A DNA stretch of 64,000 nucleotides. Source: Anaeramoeba flamelloides (taxonomy: Eukaryota > Metamonada > Anaeramoebidae). The DNA is taken from positions 15,624,001 to 15,688,000 of the forward strand of contig JANTQA010000023.1 in assembly GCA_027625915.1 (NCBI GenBank). The letters run 5' to 3'. Shown piece after piece: positions 23,425-33,896 of the stretch. The position numbers and the translations under genes were made by a program. Numbering within the stretch: position 1 is the stretch's first letter; each line of letters begins with the position of its first letter. A model generated the notes under the pieces. It was not told where the DNA came from. It searched no databases and saw only the letters and a program-made list of their open reading frames with translations.

Positions 23425-24261
23425 ATGAATTTAGAGAGACTCAGAACTTTTTTTTTAGGTTATAATAAAAATGACCATTTCCAAACAGAACCTACACTCA
23501 AAGAATATGTAGTCCATTATTTGAATCAAATCAATTTTTTCATCTTCAAAATAACAACCCCAGTAAAGAATTATCTTGACACACTGAACTTGCCAATTGA
23601 AACTGAGATGGTAGTAGGAATTCTGATTATTCTTTTTTTTGTACTTTTAGGCGCGATCGTTGGCTTGATTTTAAGGCTGATTATCAAATCGAAAAAACGA
23701 TCGAATCGGAACAAAAGTCAAACTGTCATAATAACTGGAACAAACAAAGAGCTGGGGAACGGACTTTTGGCAAAAATACCAAAAAAGCAAGTCAACAAAC
23801 AAAATAACGAGCAAAATCAAAACAAGAAGATCAAAGAGGTTGAGTGCTTCTTAGATTTTAAAAAATATAAAAACAAATTACCAATCGGATATGAAAAAAC
23901 TATCACAAAGAAATACCATTTTGTATCGGTACCTTCAGAGTCAAAAACAGAAATACCACACTTTGCTTCTGTTGTCGAAAAAATCATCTTTGTTTTAGAA
24001 ACTCAAAAAAAAATGGATGAGCAATTCAATTATATAAAAGAAGTTTTACAATTTAAAAAGATCTTGCAAAAGGAGGTTCCTGTTATGATCTTGCTAATTG
24101 AAGACAAAGCAGAACCCAAAAAGATTTTACAAAAACAGAAACTATCTGAGCAATTGGACGCCAAACTCTCCAATGATGAACGTAAGCTTATTCAAAAAAT
24201 CGTAGTTGGAACAATGCAAGACCTTAAAATCGCTCCTACTCTCTACTTTCTAGTTAACTAA
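23425..24261 (+). CDS. SRP receptor beta-like membrane protein lacking GTPase motifs
   Basis: A single-exon protein of 278 residues. One strong membrane segment lies at about 62-87 (VVGILIILFFVLLGAIVGLI), followed by a basic stop-transfer stretch and a cytosolic domain. The strand-loop VIITGTNKELGNGLL (101-115) sits where SR-beta has its P-loop. EKIIFVLETQ (165-174) matches the IVFVVD strand, and EVPVMILLIEDKAEPKK matches the strand carrying NKQD. Key residues are missing: no GxxxxGK(S/T), VPSES where DxPG is expected, and EDKA for NKxD. SR-beta anchors the SRP receptor in the ER membrane. If the assignment is right, this is a non-GTP-binding homologue. Topology is clear, family assignment moderate; it could be another single-pass protein with a degenerate Ras-like fold. 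Confidence 0.55.
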   Translation: MNLERLRTFFLGYNKNDHFQTEPTLKEYVVHYLNQINFFIFKITTPVKNYLDTLNLPIETEMVVGILIILFFVLLGAIVGLILRLIIKSKKRSNRNKSQTVIITGTNKELGNGLLAKIPKKQVNKQNNEQNQNKKIKEVECFLDFKKYKNKLPIGYEKTITKKYHFVSVPSESKTEIPHFASVVEKIIFVLETQKKMDEQFNYIKEVLQFKKILQKEVPVMILLIEDKAEPKKILQKQKLSEQLDAKLSNDERKLIQKIVVGTMQDLKIAPTLYFLVN

Positions 24262-25019
24262 ACCATCCTATTCTTTTTTTCTCTGATCTCTATTCATTTT
24301 TTTCTTTTTTGTTTTTGCTTTTTTTTGGAAACTTTCACTATAGACGATTTTGATCTCTTCTTCTTTTTTTTTTTTTTTCTCCCTTTTGGTTGCTACCTCT
24401 GGCCTATCTCAATCTTTTTCTTATCTTTTTCTTTATTTTTTTTTTTTTGGATAAATTGCTTTGAAAAACCTGTTTTTTGTTCATTAATTCTGGTTGTTTT
24501 TCGAAAATTTGATTTTCTGTCTTCTGTTATCCAGCAAAACTTTTGTAGACCAGTATAATTAAAATAATTTCAAAACATTTTTTGTGACCTTTCCTTGTTT
24601 TTAATTCAATCAGTTAACTTTGAAAACATTTAGTACAATTGATATCAAAAAATATTTCGATAAGAAGAGTCGCATTTTAATTGACTCTGTTTCCCTAATA
24701 AAAAAAATTTTTTAATAACATCTATCTAAAATTTTTAATACAAAATTATTTTTAACATGATGATTTTTTCGATATTTTTTGAAAAAAATATTATTATAAC
24801 AAGGCTTATAACATGTTACAAATATTATAACACATTTTATAACAAAAATTTGTGTTATAAAAGTTTTTATTATAAAAATTTATAACATTTTAAATGTTTA
24901 TAACACCTTTACAACAGGTTTATAACATGTTATAAAAAACTTTTTTTATTAGGGTTTGAGATTAATAAATTAGAGATGAAAAAATCAAACAGAGGTTAAA
25001 AAATTTCTCTAAAAAAAAA
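24262..25019. other. Intergenic, no gene seen
   Basis: T-rich DNA after the SR-beta-like gene. A block at about 24700-24950 repeats TTTATAACATGTTATAA-like sequence in direct and inverted order. I see no gene. Confidence 0.5.
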
Positions 25020-26155
25020 AGTGTTCGGAGTTTATCTTGGGAACTTTTTGTAATCACCTTTATTATTTGGATTTTTCAGTAATTTTTTAATAGAAAAAAA
25101 TATACATAAAGTAAAATATATTCAAATGTTTGTGGATGATGTGGTTTAATAATGATGTTAATATCAGAGATTGATAAAAAAAAAATAAGTAATAATATAT
25201 ATAGTAGGGAAAAAATTACCGGACATGAAAATAATCCAGGAAAAGATTTTTAACCGTGAGTATTTGGAAAATTGATGTATAATTGCTTTTATTATCAATC
25301 AAATCCTTTTTATAAAATAACCAAATTTTTTATGAAACTAGTAATAAACCTCATAAATGTTCATTAAAGTAGGGTATCTATAGAATACTCAAGTAATTGT
25401 TTGATATCATAAAGTTGATCGAATTTTTTTAAAAATAATTGGGTTGTATAGAGGTTTATAAAGTCTGGAGTATGGAAAATGATAATTTTTATTATTGTTT
25501 TTTGATTGATTGAATAGTGTTTTGAACAAGGGTAATTTCATTAATCATCATTCTAATAAGTGGTGAGTTATAATTTAAAAAGTTTGATTCTTATAAAAAA
25601 GAATTTGATTTCAAACAAAAGAAATTCGTCAGCAATTTTCCAAATATTCACAATTAAAAAGCCTGTCCAGGATTATCTTTATATCCCGTATTTTTTTCAC
25701 TTCTTTAAGAGTTTTCAAGAATTTACACTGAATACAAACACTGATGAAACACTAATAACAAGAAATTTATCCAAAATAAAATATTTGGGAATTAGGTTTG
25801 AAAAAGATAAACACCTCCAAAAAAACTTTAAAATAGTTAAAGATAGTTTAAGGAAAAGATAACTAATTTTCAGCAGAATAAAATTAGTTAATATATATTA
25901 AATTCCAAATGTTCAAATAAATACATATGATTCAATTATTCTATGTTATTTATTTTCAATCTGTAACCAATATAGTTTGACTCTATTGATGATTGGATGA
26001 GTAAAAAAGTAACTAAATTTTTCTAAATTAACACTCATTCACCCAAGAATAATATAAAAAACTGAAGCAAAATTTGATTTTATCAATATTTCAATCTATA
26101 AAAGCATTCTCAAATAAAAAGGAAATTGGAAATTCTTGGCATCAGGTATATATTA
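25019..26155 (+). mobile_element. LINE reverse-transcriptase remnant, split by a MITE
   Basis: Around 25028-25085 the frame reads GVYLGNF then SPLLFGFFSN, the GVPQGxxLSPLLF motif of non-LTR reverse transcriptases. At about 25135 it reads FVDDVV, the catalytic YxDD-type motif. A MITE follows (25227-25676). The element then resumes with LSKIKYLGIRF and KHLQKNFKIVKDS (25770-25850), identical in style to the 33.4 kb copy, and with FDSIDDWMSKKVTKFF near 25980. Several stops mark it as dead. The N-terminal half and any endonuclease are absent. Confidence 0.8.
25227..25676. mobile_element. MITE, copy 2 (inserted in LINE)
   Basis: The left arm AATCCAGGAAAAGATTTTTA and GAGTATTTGGAAAATTG is repeated inverted near 25640-25676. 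The interior matches 8434-8890. It separates the FVDD and KYLGI parts of the LINE. Confidence 0.7.
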
Positions 26156-26479
26156 AATCAATTAAATTTTCAAAAAAAAAAAAAAAAATGATAATATTAA
26201 TTGTGAAGTAAATCAATAAAATTTAAAAGTTAAAAATCAAAATCAATTAAAACAATATATAAAAATAAATAAATATTGGTGAAAATTCAAGAAAAATTTC
26301 AAAAATTATTCGAAAGAAGAATAATTTCAATAATAATTCATATTTTCATGTACTGTAGAATGCCTTCAATCAATATAGAATACCTATGTTGTTTTTTTTT
26401 TTTAAATATTTTTAAATGAAAAAAAAATAATAATGAATTGGTTTTATATTTCAGTATTTTACATTCTCGAAACGTTAAA

Positions 26480-26700
26480 GGTGTTTTTATTGATGTTTTC
26501 CACTTTATCAGTAAAATTTAATAGATTTACCAAATAAACAGAAAACTCAAGAAAAAATAAATCCAGGTTTTCCTGAATTCAAAAGAATATAGAAAAATCA
26601 AAGATTTTACACGATTTTTTTAAATTCCAAAAAAGATAACTGTACTGTTTTTTTAATTTTCAGTTTATTTATGCAATTAAAAAAAAAATATAACGGCTAA
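26480..26700. repeat. Modular fold-back element, fragment
   Basis: It contains the module AATAAACAGAAAACTCAAGA and the palindromic module TTTTCCTGAATTCAAAAGAA ... ATTCCAAAAAAG seen at 22.4, 40.7 and 43.9 kb. The GTGCCGTCA end was not found here. Confidence 0.55.
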
Positions 26701-27325
26701 CAATATATATATTTTTTTTGAATATCCCCTTTTGAATTATTATTATAATTAAATTGCATTTTTATTTTATTTTATTTATTCTTCATGATTTCTGATAAAA
26801 AATATTCTTTGTGAGTTGTTCTATTCTTAAATTAGCTATCTAAAATTCTTTTTAAATATTTTGAATATTGAAAAAAAACACATATTATTTGTATTTCAAA
26901 ATTTTGGGATTAAAATATTTCTTAAGAAATGAAAAAAAAAATAATAACACACTTTTTTTTTATAAAAATAACTAATCTCCCATTTCAATAAAAAAAAAAA
27001 AAAAAAACAACCCAGTAAGGAAAAAATAGGGTTTTAAGCAAAAAAATAAAGTTAAAAGTTTTTATAATGTCTTGAATTTTTTATCTTTTAAAAATCTTTG
27101 CAAAATTATTTTTTTTGATGAAAAAGAAAAAAATAATCAGAAATTCTAACATTAAAAAATGTATAAGAAAATCCTGATTAGAAAATTTATAGCTTTTATT
27201 TATACAAATACACATCATCAAACGATTTGAATTATTCTAAAGTATCAAAAAATTACTTTGTATAATTTTAAATTTTTACATAATTGAAGTTAAATTGAGT
27301 TTAATAAAGATTTTCAAGATATAAA

Positions 27326-27357
<32 letters not shown>

Positions 27358-28659
27358 GGACTCATCTTATAAGAATTCAATTTCACAAAAACATATTACA
27401 AACATTAAAAAAATATTTCAGTTCTATAATTGTCACATTACCAAAAAAAAATCGAAATATTTACTTTCTATTTTTTAAACTTATAACTTTTAACCTTTTC
27501 CAAATTTCTTTTTAATTTTTTTTGATATCTAGTTTCCATGATGTTGTGGCTCAAAGAGAATCTAAGAGGGATAAAAAATTATTATCAGAATTTAAAACCT
27601 GTTTTGTAATTAGATATTAAACAAATTTGTTCTGATTAGATCTGAAGCACCTACAACAAATGAAAAATAACTCAAGTGAACCGGAATTACTGGAGTGATT
27701 TGAAACCAACTGTAGTGAACCAAATCAACATTTCGGAACAATATATCGATTAATTACTTACAATATATTCATGTGATCACTTAGGTACAACGTACTGGGC
27801 TTGGATAAAAACAAGATTTGAGAAACTTACAGAAAAAAAAAACTAAAAATAAATGGACAACACATATAATAATTTATAACAAATTAAAAAAATTATACAT
27901 AAAAAAAAAAAAAAAAAAATTAATTGATTTAAAAAGTTATTTAGGTTTTTTTTTTAGATACTATATCTTTTAATAATTAATTTTTAATGTTAAACCATTT
28001 TCAAATCAAACTTATCAACAATATTTTCCCATTCAAATAAAAACATACAGGGCCCAATTCAAAATATGTCATTTTTATACTTATATATAGAGATTTGTTC
28101 AAATTAAATAAAGATCTTTGAAAAAACAAAAAAAGTAGATTAATTTTATTTCTAAATAAAATAAAAAGTAATATTTCATGAATTAAAAAACTTTTCATAT
28201 AAATTAAACCAAAAAAATCCTAAAAAACTGTTGCTTCATTTCAGAAATGAAATCAAAAAAAATTTTGATGGGTTAGTTTCAAAATGTTCTTGATCAAAGA
28301 ATGTTCCCAATTTCACATTCCCATTTTGAATTTGAAAACCCATAACGGAATTTTACCAAAAAATTAAAAAATGTGCATACTTTGTTTTACAAAACCATTC
28401 AAACAAAAAGTGGTTAGACTGTGAAGTAAATAGTTCAAATGAAAAAACAAAAAAAAAAAAAGAACAGTTCAAATATTTTTATTGAGAAAATAATAAATTC
28501 CAATTGAATATTATTAGAATCATAAAGTGAAATATTTTTGAAAATTATTTTATTTTTTTGAACAAAAACAAAATTAAGAAAAAAATTTATTAAACCCTAA
28601 TTTTTATTATTTTGTAATATTAAACTCTGAAAAAATACCAAATAATGAAAAATGTTTAA
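26701..28659. other. Intergenic, no gene seen
   Basis: AT-rich sequence with long A and T runs, among them 28 T in a row at 27330-27357 and A runs near 26990 and 27900. No gene or repeat copy identified. Confidence 0.5.
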
Positions 28660-30065
28660 TTAACAACAACCACTCTTATCTTTTTTCTTTTTCTTTTTTA
28701 AATCAATTTTTTCATCATTACCTCGTTCTTCATTTTCATTTGAATCAAACAGTTGCTTTTTGATCATTTCTGTGAGTTGCATGAAAGATTCATTGACATT
28801 CATGTTACTTTTAGCTGAGGTTTCAAAGAAGGGGATTCCATATTCAGCGGCGAGTTGTTCTCCACGTGATGTTTCAACGACCTTTTCTTCTGTTAAATCG
28901 GCCTTATTTGCAATTAACATTTTACATACATTTTCACTTGCGTTGGTTTCAATGTTTTTAATCCAATTACGGACATTCAAAAAGGATTTTTCATTTGAAA
29001 CATCATAAACAAGCATGATTCCATGTGCTCCTCGATAATAGGCTATGAGTAATCCAGAATTTTAATTTTTAAAACATATAGATTTAGAAAGAGAGTTTAT
29101 AGTTTGACACACCGAGATAAAAGACGAAGAGGAAAAAATGTATAAAAAATAAAAAAAAAAGAAAATTGAAGACAGCCGTTTTCAAAAAGTGTGTTCTTAA
29201 AATTTTTATTAAGTGCCATTCAAACAACTTAAAATAGCAAATTAGACAATTTGGGTTAGCGGTTATTAAAACTTTATTTCCACACTTTTTTAAATAACTA
29301 TATTAAAAAAAAAAGAAGAATTACCTGTTGTAATTGTTCTAAAACGTTCTTGACCAGCAGTATCCTTTAGAAAAAAAAAAAAGAATTTTCGTTTAGTTTG
29401 ATCTTTTCCTTCAAGAAATAGTACTTTCTTATTCTGCTTCAAATAAGAAAAAAAAAAATAAAAAAAAAAAAAAAAAAGCTACAGAAACAAGAAAACAAAA
29501 AGAAATAGTACCCAAATTTGAATTTTGACTTTTTTACCATCCATTTCAACATTTTTAATTTTAAAATCAATCCTATGTCAAACATTTATAAGATTGTGTG
29601 AATATTAAACATTTATATAAACAAAAATAAACAAAAGAATAATAATAGAAAAAAAAAAAAAAGAAATAAGAAAGAAATAATACTAAAAGGAAAAAAAACA
29701 AAAGGAAGAAAAAAGAAAAATAACAAACCCAATTGTTGTAATAAAACTTGGTGTAAAGCTGTCTTCCTATTTTAATTGAGAATTGATCATTTTTTTTGTT
29801 TGGAATTTTTAGAAATTGGAATCATTTTGCTGCGAACCAAAAAACAAAAAAAAAAAAAAGAAAAAACAAACAACAAAACGTAGCAATAAACTACTTTTAC
29901 CAACACCTATAGGAAATCAATTTTGTAAAGGGAGTCACGAACAAAAAATTAAAATTAAAAAAAGAAAAAATCCGATTAGTTTTTGCAGTTCCAAATGAAA
30001 AGGAAATTACCAGAATCACCAATAAGTAAAAGTTTGACTAAGTAATCATATTTTTGGTTTGACAT
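28660..30065 (-). CDS. Rab8/Rab1-like small GTPase, six exons
   Basis: Exons 30065-30011, 29906-29875, 29766-29729, 29572-29512, 29364-29325 and 29042-28660 join in phase to 202 residues. All motifs are intact: G1 GDSGVGKS, the effector region SFITTIGIDFKIK, G3 DTAGQER, G4 NKAD and G5 ETSAK. A Lys-rich tail ends SGCC for double geranylgeranylation. The IGIDFKIK and GIMLVYDV sequences place it near the Rab8/Rab1/Rab10 group, which drives ER-Golgi and secretory traffic. The introns are short (104, 108, 156, 147 and 282 bp). The P-loop itself is split by intron 1 between GDSG and VGKS. Rab identity is firm; the precise subfamily is less so. Confidence 0.9.
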
Positions 30066-32430
30066 ATTATTCTTTTGACGAAAGGTTGATTATAATTTGA
30101 ATAAGAATTGAAAAAGAAGGAAATAATAATTATGAAAAGTTTTAAAAAATGAAATCAACAAGCTATAACTTGAGGAAATTAATAAATTTGATAATGTTTA
30201 ATTTTAGTCTGGTCAGATATTGGGTATAACCAAAATAAAATCAATTATGTAAAAATTTTCTGTAAATGTTAATTATACATAAAAATATATGTCAATTTTT
30301 AAAAAGAATTGGAATTAAAGAAAATTTTATTTCGTTTTGGTGGTTAACATAACGAGAGAAAAAGTTTCAGAAATTATAATAAAACGATCAAAGATTAACG
30401 ATTTATTTATTCAAAAATATATGGTAACTTTTAAAAACAAAATTCCTGAATAATTTCATATCCAAAGATAAAGGTACATTGTTTTTTTTTCTAACAAACA
30501 GCTTTTTAAATAAATCCAACATTATCTGGTTTGAGGAAAAAAACTCTATAAATTTTATGAAATTATTTTTTTACACAAAAACAAGATATTCTTAAACTTT
30601 TTAATTAACTTTTTGAATTTGTATTATAAATTGGAAAATATTTTCACTTCCTTTTTCCGTTTTCCTTTTCCAAAAAGAGTTTCAAAAGGAAGTAGATTAT
30701 AATTTAAAAACTCTATTTGATATAAGGAAAATGAAAATGAAGTGAAATTGTTTCCATTTATAATTCAAATACCAGTAGAGTTTTCAAAAAAGTAGAATAT
30801 AATTTGTGGCTTTGTCAGAAAAAGGGAAATTGAAAATGAATGAAAATTATTTCTGATTTATAATTCAAATACCAGTATTATAAAAAAGTTCAAAACTTGG
30901 GATCTCTTATCTTTCATAAAACACAAGATAGTTGGACCTTGAGTGACCAGCAGTATTAAAAAAAAAAAAGAATCTAGTACAATCTGTCTGCTTTTTAATG
31001 CACACTTGAATAAACAATAAAAACACACAAAAAAAATTTTTTTTAAGTTGTAATTCTCGAATTATACCATACAAACTTTTGTTTTAGATTATTGTTTGAG
31101 TCGCAATGTAAAAATTGTGGTTAGTTAATAGTTTTTGTGTGTTTTAAATGGAATTATAATGTTTTCTTAAATTATATTGACACATTCTATTTAAAGACAA
31201 TTTCAATCAATTTTTAACACATCTTGAAATTGAAAAACAAGTACGAATCTAATAAATATCATTCCAAGCCTATTTTAAAAGATATTTTCAGAAATGAATT
31301 ATTCTTTTTAAAAGTTTTATCTTTTTATATAAACACCATTTTATAAATTGTTTACATCTGAAATAATAAATTAAAAAAAAAAAAAAAAACAGATCAATTA
31401 GCATTCAGGAACAACTAAAAATTAAATCTAATTTGAAATTCACTTATAAATCATTCTAAATATATAAAAACCTGAGATTTTCAAAATTAAAAAAAAATAA
31501 AACCAAAAACTAAAAAAAAGGTGAGTCATAATTTTTGAAATTATCATTACAGATTTTTTATTACTGAACTTTCACTGAAAAAAAAGTTAACAACAAGATT
31601 TTTTAATAAAAATTAAATACATTTTAAAAGACATTACATAATGTCTTAATTTTCATAGTGATTATTTGCCTTTTAGAAGATTTTTTTTTTTCACTTGATA
31701 TTTTGCAAAAAAAAAAAAGAAAAAGGAAATCAAAAAAACAAAGAAAAAGAAAAACAAAAGAAAAACAAAAGAAAAAAAAAATTTGCAAAATTAGAAAAAA
31801 AGATCCAAAAATTTGAAAATATTTTTTTGATATAAATACTGAAATAAACCCTCAAAACAACTTCCATTAATATTATAAAGTGAGTCAAACTTTTTGAAAT
31901 CGAACTTATTTTTAAAAAAGTGTGGAAAATTTATTTTAAAATATATCTTATTAAATAAGATCTTCAAAAAAGTATTTAAATATACAAAATAATTAAATAC
32001 CATATATTGTTTCTTAATAATAATTCAATTTTTTTCTTAGTATTGTATTAAATACATAAAAGATATTAAAATTTGTGATCTCGACTTAATACATATTTTT
32101 TTAGGTAAGAAAATTGGGGTTTCTTATTTTCTTTTTGTTCAAAAAAATCGTTTTCCTAACTTGTTTAATCTCAAAAAATTTTCTAATAGAATTGAAAACA
32201 TATAGCTGTGTTTTATTGTTTTAAAAATCATTTGTACTCTTTCCATATTTCCAGTTTTTTATTGATTTTGGTTGTGCATTGTTTTCCCCAAAAAAAGTGC
32301 AATTTTTTTTTTCATTTTTTGAAAATATATCAATGAACATATTTTTTAAAATAAATACCTTAATCGTTGATTCAATCAATAATAATATCAATCTTCATTT
32401 GATTATTGTCAATTAACGAATATCTTCAAT
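30066..32430. other. Intergenic, repeats only
   Basis: At 30600-30900 there is a cluster of related ~100 bp units. GGAAAATGAAAATGAAGTG and TTATAATTCAAATACCAGTA occur twice in tandem, and a first unit near 30610-30680 is inverted. 31402-31920 is a dispersed repeat. No gene seen. Confidence 0.5.
31402..31920. repeat. About 500 bp dispersed repeat, copy 2
   Basis: Same order of blocks as 11411-11915, in the same orientation, diverged mostly by substitutions and A/T-run length changes. Confidence 0.75.
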
Positions 32431-33477
32431 TAAAAAGATGATTTTTTTTTTTTTTTTATTTTGAAGGGAGGAAACTAATTTCCTCTTACAGCCCTGATTT
32501 CTAAATTTTTGTTTAGAAATTTTAATAAAGAGTCATAATTTTCTTTATCATTAACCAATGATAAAATAAATAATGAGTCTTTATTACGAATAATATCAAG
32601 AATAATATTCTTTAATTGTTTATTATTTTTATTTATTTGAATTAATTCCTTAATCCAAATTTTTCGATTTTTTCCATAGAATGGATGTCCCATAAAAAAT
32701 GATCGATATCTTCTATTATTTCCAGATTAGAATGATTTTTACATAAGTTGTAGAATTTTGTTTTTAATTTATTTTTATCTTAGACATAAGAATATCTGTT
32801 TAGATAATTTGTGAAATTTCTTAATTTTAAAATGGAAGTTGAGCCTATCCATTTTAAATATTTTTGTTGTTTGTTGATATTGTTATTGTAATTAATAATT
32901 TTTAAATATTCTTGACCTTTCCACCCAGAGATATTTATAATTAACTTTTGTCTAAAATTATTTAGGTCTACATTCAATAATTTTAAATTTCCTATTTCCC
33001 AATTAATATTTTCATCTTTTTTCTCGAAAAATATTAATTTTTGTGAAATGTGATCAAACCCAAGTATTTCTAATTTTTTTTTGAGTTTATATCTTCTTTT
33101 GTAAAGTGAAATTCTGGCTTAGTCAAGTTTAGCTTCAGTTTTATAAATTATTCTTGGAGAGTGTGGATTTATTTTTAGAAATTTTGTTACTTTTTTATTT
33201 ATCTAAACATCAATTGAGTCAAAATCTTTTTGATTTAAATTAAAAATTACAAGTCCATAAAATAATTGGCTAATACATATTGATTTAAACATTTGTAATT
33301 TTACTCCATTGGCTTAATTGTTGTTGGCTAAAAAATTTTTTAATTTTTTTAAAACTATCTTTAACTTTTTCAAAGTTTTTTTGTAAATGTTTTTCTTTTT
33401 CAAGCCAAATTCCTAAATATTTTATTTCCGATAAAGTTTTTGACTTTAGTGTTTTATCAGTAAAAAGATGATTTTTT
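32431..33477 (-). mobile_element. LINE 3' portion with 17 bp target-site duplication
   Basis: The element body is 32448-33460, flanked by identical TAAAAAGATGATTTTTT at 32431-32447 and 33461-33477. On the minus strand it encodes LSEIKYLGIWLEKEKHLQKN, INPHSPRIIYKTEAKLD, SILKLRNFTNYLNRYSYV, LCKNHSNLEIIEDIDHFLW and FLNKNLEIRA. It ends in a poly-A tail (poly-T on plus at about 32442-32457). This is the reverse-transcriptase thumb and C-terminal zinc-motif region of a non-LTR element, heavily 5'-truncated and carrying several stops. Confidence 0.88.
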
Positions 33478-33896
33478 AAGAAAGGTCAAAAAAAAATGCC
33501 CCGCTTTTTTGGAAATACCTTATACAGAAAAAATCATCAATTTCGTTCTGAAAATGAAAATACAGAAAAAAAGAGAAAAAATAATGTTTTTCGAAAATGT
33601 TTCACATCTAATTTAATAAACTTTATTTTTTTTATCTATCTTTGGAATAAAAGTTGAAATTCTTTTAATCAATAGGGTTTTGAAGAAGTGATCAATTAAT
33701 TTTTATTATTAAATCAATGAACCCTTTCACTAATTGATAATGTATTATTATCATTATTTTTAAAAAAATCATTTTTTTTATTTTGAAAAAGACATAAAAA
33801 GAAAGAATTTCAAATCAAATAAAAAAAAAAATGAAAATATTTTTAATCATAATAACGATAAAAATAATGGCTACATTATTTTTATTCCAACAAATT

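Noticed and set aside
25560-25862. 100-residue open frame taken as a gene
   Set aside because: The first part is the MITE arm and the second part LINE reverse-transcriptase sequence; it is a chance fusion.
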